This document shows positions 8,221-16,009 of a stretch of DNA of 41,938 nucleotides, piece by piece. The stretch covers positions 1-41,938 of the forward strand of contig JAJZZB010000013.1 in the NCBI GenBank assembly GCA_021797795.1, written 5' to 3'. The translations under genes were made by a program, and so were the position numbers. Position 1 is the first letter of the stretch. The number at the start of each line of letters is the position of its first letter. Source of the DNA: Actinomycetes bacterium. Its GTDB lineage: Bacteria > Actinomycetota > Acidimicrobiia > Acidimicrobiales > Bog-793. The notes beneath the pieces were generated by a model. That model searched no databases. It saw only the letters and a list, made by a program, of their open reading frames with translations, and was not told the DNA's origin.

Positions 8221-9166
8221 CGCCCTCCCCGCCGGTCAGCACCTCTGGCTTCCCGCCCACGACGACGAGCGTGTGCTCGAATTGGGCGCTTCGGGCACCG
8301 TCTGGCATGGCGGCCGTCCAGCCGTCGTCCCACAGCCGCGCGCCGAAGGCGCCGGCGTTGATCATGGGCTCGATCGTGAAGGTCATGCCCTCCTCGACGA
8401 GCGTGTCCGCACCCGGGTCGAAGAAGTGAGGGATGGACAGGCCGTTGTGGAAGACCGTCCCGATGCCGTGCCCGGCGAAGGACCGCACCACGCTGAAGCC
8501 CGAGGCCTCCGCCTGGCGCTGGACCGCCCGTCCGATGTCGGAGACCGGGTGGTCGGCTGCGGCGGCGTCGATCCCGAGGGCGAGGCAGCCACGGGTGACC
8601 TCGAGGAGGCGCGCCGACACCGGGTCGAGGGCTCCGACGCCGAAGGTGGCGTTGTTGTCGCCGTGAACCCCCTCGAGGAAGACGGTGAAGTCGGCGTTGA
8701 CGATGTCGTCCTCGGTGAGGGGCCGGTCGTCGGGGATGCCGTGGCAGATGACCTCGTTCACCGACGTGCAGATCGACTTCGGGAAGCCCCGGTAGTCGAG
8801 CGGGCTCGGGTAGGCGCCGAAGCTGGCGCAGGCTTCGTGGGCGACGGCGTCGAGCTCGTCAGTGGTCACCCCCGGTGCCACCGCCGTCCCGGTCGTCTCG
8901 AGCACGGCCGGCGCAACCCGTCCCGCCCGCCGCATCCTCTCGATGGTGGCGGCGTCCTTCACGAACGGCTCGCGCGTCCGCTTCGGCCGGCCGTCCTCGG
9001 CGTAGTCGGGCCGCTCGATCCCGACCGGCACCTGGCGCCGGGGGCTCGTCGCCCCCGGACGCACCGTCTCGCCCGGGGCGCGGTGGCAGCGCTTGAATTT
9101 GCGGCCGCTGCCGCACCAGCACGGGTCGTTCGAGCGGATCGTCACCTCCGCCTCGCCTCGAGCCAT
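8204..9166 (-). CDS. map: Type I methionine aminopeptidase with N-terminal SEC-C zinc motif
   Basis: 320 aa. The N-terminus has a SEC-C type motif (NDPCWCGSGRKFKRCH), which binds zinc and occurs in many actinobacterial MetAPs. The pita-bread catalytic domain follows: the five metal ligands are visible in NADFTVF (Asp), HGDNNATF (Asp), SFAGHGIG (His), FTIEPM (Glu) and AQFEHT (Glu). SICTSVNEVICHGIPDDRPL is the family signature. It removes the initiator Met from nascent proteins. ATG 9166 has GAGGTGGAG directly upstream and overlaps the preceding HTH gene by 25 bp. An alternative GTG at 9145 would give a 4-bp GTGA overlap. Confidence 0.93.
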   Translation of the reverse strand: MARGEAEVTIRSNDPCWCGSGRKFKRCHRAPGETVRPGATSPRRQVPVGIERPDYAEDGRPKRTREPFVKDAATIERMRRAGRVAPAVLETTGTAVAPGVTTDELDAVAHEACASFGAYPSPLDYRGFPKSICTSVNEVICHGIPDDRPLTEDDIVNADFTVFLEGVHGDNNATFGVGALDPVSARLLEVTRGCLALGIDAAAADHPVSDIGRAVQRQAEASGFSVVRSFAGHGIGTVFHNGLSIPHFFDPGADTLVEEGMTFTIEPMINAGAFGARLWDDGWTAAMPDGARSAQFEHTLVVVGGKPEVLTGGEGGHAPG

Positions 9167-9345
9167 CGCTCCACCTCGGGGCGGAGCCAGAGCTTCGGCC
9201 GTCCGACACCGAGATCGACCACCGGTCGCGGCATGTCGGGGTAGCGGCGCTGGTAGGTGCTGACGCTGTTCGGATGGGCGAGCTTCATGAGCACGGCCAG
9301 CTCCTGGGCGTCCGCCAGATCGTCGGTGTCGACGACGGGACTCAT
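9142..9345 (-). CDS. Small AlpA/excisionase-like HTH protein
   Basis: 67 aa with the layout of short winged-helix DNA-binding proteins: DLADAQELAVLMKL, then SVSTYQRRYPDMPRPVVDLG and LWLRPEVERWLEARR, as in AlpA/MerR-like HTH_17 proteins. It is the first gene of an operon with map and the GH3 lipoprotein. Such small HTH proteins often sit upstream of housekeeping genes in actinobacteria. Target unknown. There is no Shine-Dalgarno; see the promoter entry for a likely leaderless start. Confidence 0.75.
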   Translation of the reverse strand: MSPVVDTDDLADAQELAVLMKLAHPNSVSTYQRRYPDMPRPVVDLGVGRPKLWLRPEVERWLEARRR

Positions 9346-9357
9346 GAGCCTAGTCTA
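9346..9357 (-). promoter_or_regulatory. -10 element (TAGACT) for a probably leaderless transcript
   Basis: On the reverse strand TAGACT fits the actinobacterial -10 pattern TANNNT and ends six bases before the ATG at 9345. That spacing puts the transcription start at or next to the A of the start codon. No ribosome binding site is present. Leaderless mRNAs with this geometry are common in actinobacteria. Confidence 0.5.
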
Positions 9358-9389
9358 ACCCCCTAGACAGCCCCGGCGGGGCGCCGGTG

Positions 9390-10607
9390 TCAGTCCGCCA
9401 GCGCCGGGAGGGTGCTCTCGACCACCGCCCTCGCCACCACCCTGCTGCCGAGGAGGGCGACCATGCTCGCGACGAGGGCGATCCCCCCGCCGACGGCGAA
9501 GGAGAGGCTCGGTCCGGCCGCGTCGACGAGCACCCCGCCGAGCGCCGCTCCGGCGGAGGCCCCGAGCTGGAGGGCGCTCGCCACCCAGCTGAAGGCCTCG
9601 ACGGAGACCGACGGCGCCGCGGTGCGGCCGACCAGGTCGTAGAGCAGGCTGAAGCCCGGGGCGATGGCGCTGCCGGCGAGGAAGAGCAGGGCGTACAGCG
9701 GGCCGACCCCGGTCGCCGACACGAGCAGGGCGAAGCCCATCGCCGCCGTCGCCATGAGCGGGGCGACGGCAAAGGCGCCTGCGTGGGCGACCCGGGAGCC
9801 GAACAGCAGACCTCCCACGAGCGAGCCGGCGCTCCACAGGACGAGCAGCAGGCCGGCTTGGTGGGCGTCGTGGTGACGACCGGCGAAGGCGACGACCGCT
9901 ACCTCGACGGCTGCGATGGCGGTGAGGAAGAAGCCGGCGGTGAGCGAGAGGACGTTCAGCGCCGGTGTGCGCGCCCGCGGCCGCGGGACACCGTCGAGGC
10001 TTGTGTGGCGGTGGGGGTCGGACCGCCCGGCCGTGGCCGGGTGCGTCGTCACGGCGAGCGTCCCGGCCAGGCCGAAGACGCCGCTCAGCACGAGCGCTGC
10101 CCCCGGGCTCGCCAGGGTGCTCGACAGGGCGACGAGCGCCGGGCCGACCATGAAGGTGACCTCCTGCAAGGTGGCGTCGATGGCGTAGAGGCTGCTCGTC
10201 TGCTCGGCCGGCACGAGGTGGCGCCAGAGGCTCCGGACGGCGGGTGCCACAGGGGGCAGGCTGAGGCCGGTAGCGGCCGCCAGCAGGAAGAGGGGGAGGC
10301 TGTCGCCGACGGGGACGAGCGCCAGGGCGACGAGGCCGGCGGTGTTGCCGACGCTCGCCGTCACGAGCACCGGGCGGCGTCCGAGGGTGTCGGCCAGGCG
10401 CCCGAGAGCGGGTGAGCCGAGGGCGGTGCCGAGCACGAACGAGGCGGTGACCGCCCCGGCGCGGCCGTAGGAACCGGTGCCGTGTGCCACCCGGAGGATG
10501 ATCGCCAGGTTCACCATGGCGACCGGCAGGCGGGCGACGAGCGAGGTGGCGAGGAGGAAGCGGACTCCGGGGGCGCGCAGCACCACCTTGTAGCCGGCCC
10601 GGGTCAC
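9390..10607 (-). CDS. MFS transporter
   Basis: The ORF track gives 594 aa, but its N-terminal third is an Arg-rich shadow of the MerR gene. The real protein starts at GTG 10607 (VTRAGYKVVLRAPGVRF) behind a G-run and is 405 aa. It has 12 predicted hydrophobic segments, the loop-2 motif GRLADTLGRRPVLVTASVG and a second-half repeat starting ALNVLSLTAGFFLTAIAAVE. No substrate-specific motif is recognised. It is oriented with the MerR/EmrB pair upstream, 50 bp away, and might belong to the same transcript. Confidence 0.85.
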   Translation of the reverse strand: MTRAGYKVVLRAPGVRFLLATSLVARLPVAMVNLAIILRVAHGTGSYGRAGAVTASFVLGTALGSPALGRLADTLGRRPVLVTASVGNTAGLVALALVPVGDSLPLFLLAAATGLSLPPVAPAVRSLWRHLVPAEQTSSLYAIDATLQEVTFMVGPALVALSSTLASPGAALVLSGVFGLAGTLAVTTHPATAGRSDPHRHTSLDGVPRPRARTPALNVLSLTAGFFLTAIAAVEVAVVAFAGRHHDAHQAGLLLVLWSAGSLVGGLLFGSRVAHAGAFAVAPLMATAAMGFALLVSATGVGPLYALLFLAGSAIAPGFSLLYDLVGRTAAPSVSVEAFSWVASALQLGASAGAALGGVLVDAAGPSLSFAVGGGIALVASMVALLGSRVVARAVVESTLPALAD

Positions 10608-10657
10608 CCCCCCATCTTGTCCGCGCCTCTCGGGGCCCCGGCGCCGCCGGGGCAGGC

Positions 10658-11158
10658 TCACCTCGGCGGCCGGAAGGAGCTGTGGGCGAGACGTCCAGAG
10701 GGCGCCCGCAGCCGCCGGCGGTGGCGCTCGATCCGCTCGTCGAGCTCGGCGAGGAAGGCGGACAGGCGCTCGAGCTTGGCGGTCACCTCGCCCCGGACGC
10801 CCTCGAGGACCCGCTCGGCCTCCTCGAGGAGGGCCTTCTGCTCGGTCGCGTCGGCTCCACCCCGGTAGCGGGTGCGGAGGGCGTCGAGACGGTCCTCGGC
10901 CGAGATGACGTTGCGGATCTCGTCCAGGTTGAACCCCATGAGCGACTGAAGCTCCCGGATCCGCAGCACGCGCCGCACATCGGCGTCGCAGTAGCGACGG
11001 TTGTGGCCGGGCTGATGGGCAGCGGGCACGAGGAGCCCGACCTCCTCGTAGTAGCGCAGTGTCCGCTCGGAGACATCCGCCCGGGAGGCGACCTCGCCGA
11101 TCCCGTAGCGGGCGTCCCGCTCCTCGTTCTCGCCCGGCGGGCGGGCGCGCTCGCTCAC
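10658..11158 (-). CDS. MerR-family transcriptional regulator
   Basis: 166 aa. The MerR winged helix is clear: YGIGEVASRADVSERTLRYY, EEVGLLVPAA, HNRRYCDADVRRVLRIRELQ and SLMGFNLDEIRNVI, followed by a long dimerisation coiled coil (LLEEAERVLEGVRGEVTAKL). There is no cysteine cluster for metals, so a drug or other small molecule is the likely signal. Its GTG start (11158) overlaps the stop of the EmrB-type transporter by 4 bp (GTGA), so the two are translationally coupled. It probably controls the efflux gene through the dyad at 13051-13072. The track's 790-aa ORF merges this gene with a shadow. Confidence 0.9.
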   Translation of the reverse strand: MSERARPPGENEERDARYGIGEVASRADVSERTLRYYEEVGLLVPAAHQPGHNRRYCDADVRRVLRIRELQSLMGFNLDEIRNVISAEDRLDALRTRYRGGADATEQKALLEEAERVLEGVRGEVTAKLERLSAFLAELDERIERHRRRLRAPSGRLAHSSFRPPR

Positions 11159-13026
11159 GGCTTGCGACCGGCACGCTGCCGGCCGACCTGGGGGCGCCGG
11201 GGGCGCTCGCGCCGCGCCGTCGCGGCCGTGCTGGCGCCCCGGCGTGCCGGGGTGCGCTCCTCGTTCATGACCGTTGCCAGCGTGCCCGGCACAGCGGACG
11301 TCACCGCCTCGGAGCCTTCCACGTAGTGGTACTTGCCGCCTCGCAGCCAGGAGGCCACCGCCGCCACTGCACAGGCGGCGACCGAGAAGTCGAAGGCCTC
11401 TCGCAGCCCGTTCATGAACGGTGCCGACACGAGGCGCGGGAAGAACGACCGCCCGGTGAGGTAGGCCGCGTGGGCCCGGGAGAGGTGCGACAGGCTCGGG
11501 CCGAGCAGGTGCGACATCGGGTTGTAGCCGAGGAAGGCGGCGAAGAGGGCGCCTGTCGGCGGGAGGTGGGAGACGGCGCCAGCCGCCGCGGCCGGCACGC
11601 CCTGGGCGCGCAGGCCGTGGTAGAGGGTGGCCGGGAGCTCGGCCGCGAGGCCGGTGATGATGAGGGTGAAGAAGATGCCGATCGAGAGCACCATGGCCGA
11701 GTTCTGGAAGGTGGCCGTCATCCCCGAGCCGGCGCCCCGCTGGTCGGGCGGCAGGCTGTTCATGATCCCCGCACGGTTGGGCGAGGAGAACAGGCCCATG
11801 GCGAGGCCGTTCAGGAGGAGCAACAGGGCGAACCAGGTGTAGTTGAAGTTCGCCGGCAGGAGCTCGAACAGGGCGAAGCCCGCCGCTGCGGCGATCATCC
11901 CGCCCGTCGCGAACGGCCGGGCGCCGAAGTGGTCCGAGAGGAAGCCCGAGACCGGGCCGGCGATGAGGAAGCCGAGCGTGAGCGGCAGCATGAAGATGCC
12001 GGCCCACAGCGGGGTCTGGCTGAAGCTGTAGCCGTGCTGGGGCAGCCAGATGCCCTGCAGCCAGATGATGAGAATGAACATGAGCCCGCCCCGGCCGAGG
12101 GCGGCCAGGAGGCTCGCCACGTTCCCGGCGGCGAAGGCCCGGATGCGGAACAGCGGCAGGCGGAACATCGGGTTGGCGACCTTGGTCTCGATGTAGGCGA
12201 AGACGACGAGCAGCGCTGTGCCGCCGCCGAGGGCGGCGAGGACGAGCGGGTTGGTCCATCCCATCGAGTGGCCGGCGTAGGGCTCGATGCCGTAGGTAAT
12301 GCCGACGAGGACGGCGACAAGGCCGACGGCGAAGGTGATGTTCCCCCACCAGTCGATCCTGGAGGGCGTCCGCACGCCGCGCTCGACGAGCTTGAAGTAG
12401 GCCCAGATCGTGCCGAAGATGCCGAAGGGCACCGAGACGAGGAAGACATAGCGCCATCCGATCGGGCCGAGGACGCCGCCGAGCACGAGGCCGATGAACG
12501 AGCCGCCGATCGCCGCCACCTGGTTGACCCCGAGGGCGAGCCCGCGCTGGTTGGGCGGGAAGGCGTCGGTGAGGATCGCCGAGGAGTTGGCGAACAGCAG
12601 GGCGCCACCGACTCCCTGGAAGACCCGCATGACGATCAGCCAGAGGGCCCCTGCGGTGCCGTGCAGCCAGGTGAGGGCGAGCAGGATCGAGAAGACGCTG
12701 AAGACGGCGAAGCCGAGGTTGTACATGCGGACGCGACCGAACATGTCGCCGAGGCGGCCGAAGCTCACGACGAGCACGCTCGTCACCACCGAGAAGCCCA
12801 TGAGCAGCCAGAGGAAGTAGCTCGAGTTGCCCGGCGTGAGCGGGTCGAGCCGGATGCCCCGGAAGATGTCGGGAAGGGCGATGAGGATGATGGACTGGTT
12901 GATGACCACCATCAGCATGCCGAGGGTCGTGTTGGAGAGGGTCAGCCACTTCCCCTTGTAGGGGTCGTCGGTCTCCTGCGGCGCGGCGTCCCGCGGCGCC
13001 TCGACGAGTCCGTCGCGTTCTGTCAT
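11155..13026 (-). CDS. DHA2-type (EmrB/QacA) multidrug efflux transporter
   Basis: About 623 aa from ATG 13026. Fourteen hydrophobic segments can be traced. Family motifs include LMVVINQSIILIALPDI in TM1, SFGRLGDMFGRVRMYNLG, the antiporter motif region GVGGALLFANSSAILTDAFP, and NQRGLALGVNQVAAIGGSFI in TM5. A ~60-residue basic, Arg/Pro-rich cytoplasmic tail ends the protein. Proton-driven drug export is expected. The coupled downstream MerR gene suggests inducible expression. The ORF track start (13053) lies within the promoter palindromes and is less likely. Confidence 0.88.
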   Translation of the reverse strand: MTERDGLVEAPRDAAPQETDDPYKGKWLTLSNTTLGMLMVVINQSIILIALPDIFRGIRLDPLTPGNSSYFLWLLMGFSVVTSVLVVSFGRLGDMFGRVRMYNLGFAVFSVFSILLALTWLHGTAGALWLIVMRVFQGVGGALLFANSSAILTDAFPPNQRGLALGVNQVAAIGGSFIGLVLGGVLGPIGWRYVFLVSVPFGIFGTIWAYFKLVERGVRTPSRIDWWGNITFAVGLVAVLVGITYGIEPYAGHSMGWTNPLVLAALGGGTALLVVFAYIETKVANPMFRLPLFRIRAFAAGNVASLLAALGRGGLMFILIIWLQGIWLPQHGYSFSQTPLWAGIFMLPLTLGFLIAGPVSGFLSDHFGARPFATGGMIAAAAGFALFELLPANFNYTWFALLLLLNGLAMGLFSSPNRAGIMNSLPPDQRGAGSGMTATFQNSAMVLSIGIFFTLIITGLAAELPATLYHGLRAQGVPAAAAGAVSHLPPTGALFAAFLGYNPMSHLLGPSLSHLSRAHAAYLTGRSFFPRLVSAPFMNGLREAFDFSVAACAVAAVASWLRGGKYHYVEGSEAVTSAVPGTLATVMNEERTPARRGASTAATARRERPRRPQVGRQRAGRKP

Positions 13027-13030
13027 GCAC

Positions 13031-13072
13031 TTAACGTTAACGGAATACAGCACCTGACGTTCACGTCAGGTG
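13031..13072. promoter_or_regulatory. MerR operator dyad and adjoining palindrome
   Basis: Positions 13051-13072 form a perfect inverted repeat: CACCTGACGT, a 2-base gap, then the exact reverse complement. This is the usual form of a MerR-family operator. Just downstream (toward the efflux ATG at 13026) lies a second perfect palindrome, TTAACGTTAA (13031-13040). The dyad overlaps the last codons and stop of arsC, so the efflux promoter starts within the end of the ars operon. Binding by the MerR protein of this operon is inferred. Confidence 0.7.
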
Positions 13073-13500
13073 GTGGCGCCCTCCCCCTCGGGCATGCCGC
13101 CGACGAGCTGGACGACGAGCCGTCTCACCCGCCCGGCGATGTCGTCACGGATCGAACGCACGGTCTCGAGCGGCTTGCCGGCCGGGTCCTCCACCTCCCA
13201 GTCGACGTGGCGGGTGCCCGGGTAGATGGGGCAGCTGTCGCCGCAACCCATGGTGACGACGACGTCGGAGCGCCGCGCCACCTCGTCCGAGAGGGCGGCC
13301 GGCCGTGCGGACGAGAGGTCGATGCCGATCTCGGCCATGACCGTGACGACGGCCGGGTGCAGCGTGTCGGCCGGGGCCGAGCCGGCGGAGGCGACCCGGA
13401 TCCTGCCGGCGGCTTCCCGCTCGAGCAGGGCGGCGGCCATCTGCGAACGCCCGGCGTTGTGGACGCAGACGAAGAGCACCTGGGGCGTTCTGCTCGTCAC
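13066..13500 (-). CDS. arsC: Arsenate reductase, thioredoxin-coupled LMW-phosphatase type
   Basis: 144 aa from GTG 13500; the track's 400-aa ORF has a shadow N-terminus. The phosphatase-like P-loop is VCVHNAGRSQM (nucleophile Cys), and the redox cysteines appear in VTMGCGDSCPIYPG, followed by WEVEDPAGKPLETVRSIRDDI. This arrangement is that of arsenate reductases that use thioredoxin or mycothiol/mycoredoxin for recycling. It reduces arsenate to arsenite in the cytoplasm. The GTG overlaps the ACR3 stop by 4 bp (GTGA). Its product is exported by the neighbouring ACR3. Confidence 0.93.
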   Translation of the reverse strand: MTSRTPQVLFVCVHNAGRSQMAAALLEREAAGRIRVASAGSAPADTLHPAVVTVMAEIGIDLSSARPAALSDEVARRSDVVVTMGCGDSCPIYPGTRHVDWEVEDPAGKPLETVRSIRDDIAGRVRRLVVQLVGGMPEGEGATT

Positions 13501-14618
13501 GTCCCCTCCCCTGCTCCCGCCGGCGCGGTCACCGGGAAGAGCCTGCGGCGGGCTGCCAGCGAGACGTAGACCAGCGAGACGAGGACCGGCACCTCGACGA
13601 GGGGGCCGACGACCCCGGCGAGGGCCTCGCCGCTCGTCACCCCGAAGACGCCGATGGCGACGGCGATGGCGAGCTCGAAGTTGTTCCCCGCTGCGGTGAA
13701 GGCGAGCGTCGCCGTCCGCGGGTAGGCGAGGCCGAGCGCCCGCCCGAGGGCGAACGACCCGAACCACATGAGGCCGAAGTAGGCGACGAGTGGCAGCGCG
13801 ATGCGGGCGACGTCGCCGGGCCGGCTCGTGATGGTGCGGCCCTGCAGGGCGAAGAGGATGACGATCGTGTAGAGCAGCCCGTAGAGGGCGAACGGGCCGA
13901 GGCGGGGAAGCAGCCTCGTCTCGTACCACTCCCGCCCCTTCGCCCGCTCGCCGAGGAGGCGGGTGAGGGCGCCGGCGACCAGCGGGACGCCGAGGAAGAT
14001 GGCGACGGTCTCGGCGACCCGCCAGAACGACAGGTGCAGGCCGGCTGACGACAGCCCGAGCCATCGCGGCAGGAGCCCGAGGTAGAAGTATGCGAGGAGC
14101 GAGAAGGCGGCGATCTGGAAGAGGGAGTTCAGCGCGACGAGGACGGCGGCGGCCTCCCGGTCGCCACAGGAGAGCTCGTTCCACACGAGGACCATGGCGA
14201 TGCACCGTGCGAGGCCGACGATGATGAGCCCGGTCCGGTAGGCGGGTTCGTCGGGGAGGAGCAGCCATGCGAGGCTGAACATCACCGCCGGGCCGACGAC
14301 CCAGTTCATGACGAGGGAGGCCACGAGCAGGCGGCGGTCTCGGGTGACCGCCTGCAGCCGGCCGTAGCGGACCTTGGCGAGGACCGGGTACATCATGACG
14401 AGCAGCCCGAGGAAGATCGGGAGCGAGGTCCCCGAGGTCACCTGCACCGAGTCGAGCATCCGGCCGATGCCGGGGACAGTCCTGCCGAGGCCGAGCCCGG
14501 CTGCCATGGCGAGGAGGATGAAGACCGGGAGGAAGCGGTCGAGCGCCGACAACCGGGCGACGACGGCTTGCTCGCCCTGCGGGAGCGGTCGCTTCTCGAG
14601 GGTGGCGGCCTCGCTCAC
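13497..14618 (-). CDS. ACR3-family arsenite efflux transporter
   Basis: The ORF track gives 448 aa, but the first 75 residues overlap another gene and are compositionally odd. Starting at GTG 14618 (VSEAATLEKRPL) gives 373 aa, normal for ACR3. Ten hydrophobic segments are visible, with the conserved arsenite-related Cys in LARCIAMVLVWNELSCGD and the conserved Glu in AAGNNFELAIAVAIG. It exports As(III), using the proton gradient, after ArsC reduction. It lies in the order Cys-rich protein, ACR3, ArsC, all leftward and tightly packed. The ribosome binding site for this start is weak. Confidence 0.93.
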   Translation of the reverse strand: MSEAATLEKRPLPQGEQAVVARLSALDRFLPVFILLAMAAGLGLGRTVPGIGRMLDSVQVTSGTSLPIFLGLLVMMYPVLAKVRYGRLQAVTRDRRLLVASLVMNWVVGPAVMFSLAWLLLPDEPAYRTGLIIVGLARCIAMVLVWNELSCGDREAAAVLVALNSLFQIAAFSLLAYFYLGLLPRWLGLSSAGLHLSFWRVAETVAIFLGVPLVAGALTRLLGERAKGREWYETRLLPRLGPFALYGLLYTIVILFALQGRTITSRPGDVARIALPLVAYFGLMWFGSFALGRALGLAYPRTATLAFTAAGNNFELAIAVAIGVFGVTSGEALAGVVGPLVEVPVLVSLVYVSLAARRRLFPVTAPAGAGEGT

Positions 14619-14646
14619 CTGGGCCGCCGAGAGGTCGCCGTGGCGC

Positions 14647-15087
14647 TCAGCAGCATGCGGGCGCGCTCGCCGGGCGCGAGGGGGCGTCCTGCTCGCCGGC
14701 GCAGCAGGACGGCTCACCGGAGGCGTCGTCGTCGAGGATGGCGTGGGCCCCCCGCGGCTCACCTGACGGGGAGCGCACCGAGACCTCCTCCTGGACGACG
14801 GGGCAGCAGGTCGTCTGCCCCTCGCTTGTGAGAGCGAGGGCACCGGCGACAGGGCGCCGGCCGCCGGCGGACTCTTCGGTCGTCCCGACCTCGATCCCGG
14901 GGTGGTTCGGGCCGTCAGCGGCGGTCGTGCCCCCTTCGAGCACGGCGAGCCTCAGCGGGCGATGGACCACCGCGGAGCCGCCGAAGACGGGCCGCACCGT
15001 GCGGGATGTCGTTCCGGGCAGGGTCGAGGAGAGGTCGACCGCCTCACCGAGATCCGCCAGGCTCAGGGCGCGCCGGACACGGGCCAT
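14647..15087 (-). CDS. Cys-rich protein of unknown function, first gene of the ars operon
   Basis: 146 aa from ATG 15087, which has AGGAGG seven bases upstream, the best ribosome binding site in this operon. The N-terminal half (MARVRRALSLADLGEAVDLS, then FGGSAVVHRPLRLAVLEGG) is not a family I recognise. The C-terminal half carries three vicinal cysteine pairs: TTCCPVV, PSCCAGE and the C-terminal PACC. Vicinal Cys pairs bind As(III) in ArsD and in some ArsR proteins, but no ArsD fold signature is visible. It is the promoter-proximal gene before ACR3 and ArsC and divergent from arsR. A metallochaperone or As-sensing role is a guess from the cysteines and location only. Confidence 0.65.
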   Translation of the reverse strand: MARVRRALSLADLGEAVDLSSTLPGTTSRTVRPVFGGSAVVHRPLRLAVLEGGTTAADGPNHPGIEVGTTEESAGGRRPVAGALALTSEGQTTCCPVVQEEVSVRSPSGEPRGAHAILDDDASGEPSCCAGEQDAPSRPASAPACC

Positions 15088-15107
15088 CGCTCGTCCTCCT
15101 GATAGCA

Positions 15108-15157
15108 TTGACACACGTCGATGCGTTCATGATGCTCGATACATTCACAGCTGTCAA
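15108..15157. promoter_or_regulatory. Divergent ars promoters with facing TTGACA boxes
   Basis: Consensus -35 boxes TTGACA occur on both strands: 15108-15113 pointing right (arsR) and 15157-15152 pointing left (ars operon). With 17-bp spacers the -10 regions are GATGCT (right) and CATCAT (left), so the two promoters overlap almost completely in the 81 bp between the genes. The shared core also has the near repeats CGATGCGTTCAT and CGATACATTCAC, candidate ArsR half-sites. One bound repressor would shut both promoters. Confidence 0.5.
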
Positions 15158-15168
15158 TGGGAGGCGCA

Positions 15169-15519
15169 GTGAGACGGACACCGGTCTTCGAGCCGGCAGC
15201 CGACGCCGAGGCGTGCTGCCCCTCCGTGCTCGCGGCTCCGCTCGATGCCGGCCCGGCGGCGACGCTCGCCCAGGGCTTCGCGGCCCTCGCCGACCCCATC
15301 CGGCTCCGGCTGCTCTCGATGCTGGCAGCCGCGCCGGCCGGAGAGGTCTGCGTGTGCGACTTCGTCGCCCCCCTCGCGAGGTCCCAGCCGACGGTCTCCC
15401 ACCACCTGAAGGTGCTGTCGGACGCCGGCCTCGTCCGGGGCGAGCGCCGCGGGAGATGGGTGTGGTACTCGCTCGAGCGGGCGCGCCTCGTGGAGCTGCG
15501 TGACGCCCTCGAGGGCTGA
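15169..15519 (+). CDS. arsR: ArsR-family arsenic-responsive repressor
   Basis: 116 aa from GTG 15169, chosen because GGGAGG sits four bases upstream; ATG 15157 has no such site. The winged helix is typical: FAALADPIRLRLLSML, the metal-site helix EVCVCDF (the ELCVCDL-type As(III) motif), then SQPTVSHHLKVLSDAGLVRG and GRWVWYSL. An extra N-terminal Cys pair (EACCPS) could supply a third ligand, as in some actinobacterial ArsR proteins. It is divergent from the Cys-rich protein/ACR3/ArsC operon, which it should repress in the absence of As(III). Confidence 0.92.
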   Translation: MRRTPVFEPAADAEACCPSVLAAPLDAGPAATLAQGFAALADPIRLRLLSMLAAAPAGEVCVCDFVAPLARSQPTVSHHLKVLSDAGLVRGERRGRWVWYSLERARLVELRDALEG

Positions 15520-16009
15520 GGCGTTGACCGGTCGGTCGTCCCGCGATGATTGGCTGAAGGCTGTGCGACGGTGAGGCCGAGGTTCTCCCGACCGAGGGCG
15601 CACGAGCCGGCGGATGCCGAGTAGGTCTCGGCGCCCGGCGCTGACGCGGGCAGACCATGCCGAGGACGGCGGGTAGCGGACCGCTTGCCGGGGCCAGGAG
15701 GACGAAGGCACCGAGCCGGGCAGAGGGACATAGGGTTGGAAGCGCCGACCTGCTCGCGTCGGTGCGTGACCACATCGCCCCGAGGCGAGGACCGGAAAGG
15801 CCATCGACGTGCTGAGGTGCTCGGAGCCGGTCCTCGGAGGCGGGCGGTCGGGGCGGCGGCGCTGCAAGGCATCGCTGCGGTGCTCCGGCGGCCCGGTCGG
15901 GCGGATCCGGCGGCGAGGGGCGGCGCGGTGAGCCCCTGTGGCGCTCTCTGCCTGTCGCGCGCCGGCGTCCGACTCTCGAGGCCGACAGGGCCCCTTCGCC
16001 GGGGAGTAC
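15520..16009. other. Intergenic stretch with no supported gene
   Basis: About 490 bases lie between the arsR stop and the 3' end of the convergent MFS gene. All ORFs here are Arg/Pro/Gly-rich and lack motifs. I see no clear hairpin with a T-tract. Confidence 0.5.

Noticed and set aside
9390-11174. 594-aa ORF taken as a large MFS fusion
   Set aside because: The N-terminal ~190 residues are Arg-rich and overlap the MerR gene in another frame; the transporter begins at GTG 10607.
10658-13030. 790-aa leftward ORF as one protein
   Set aside because: Only its last 166 residues (MerR) are real; the first ~620 are a frame-shifted shadow of the transporter at 11155-13026.
11059-13569. 836-aa rightward ORF
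   Set aside because: It is antisense to the EmrB-type transporter, MerR and arsC, is dominated by Arg/Glu/Gly/His with no domain, and is a high-GC shadow.
14268-14843. Long N-terminal extension of ACR3 as in the ORF track
   Set aside because: Residues before the GTG at 14618 overlap the Cys-rich gene, which has a strong ribosome binding site, and look like shadow sequence; a 373-aa ACR3 has normal length.
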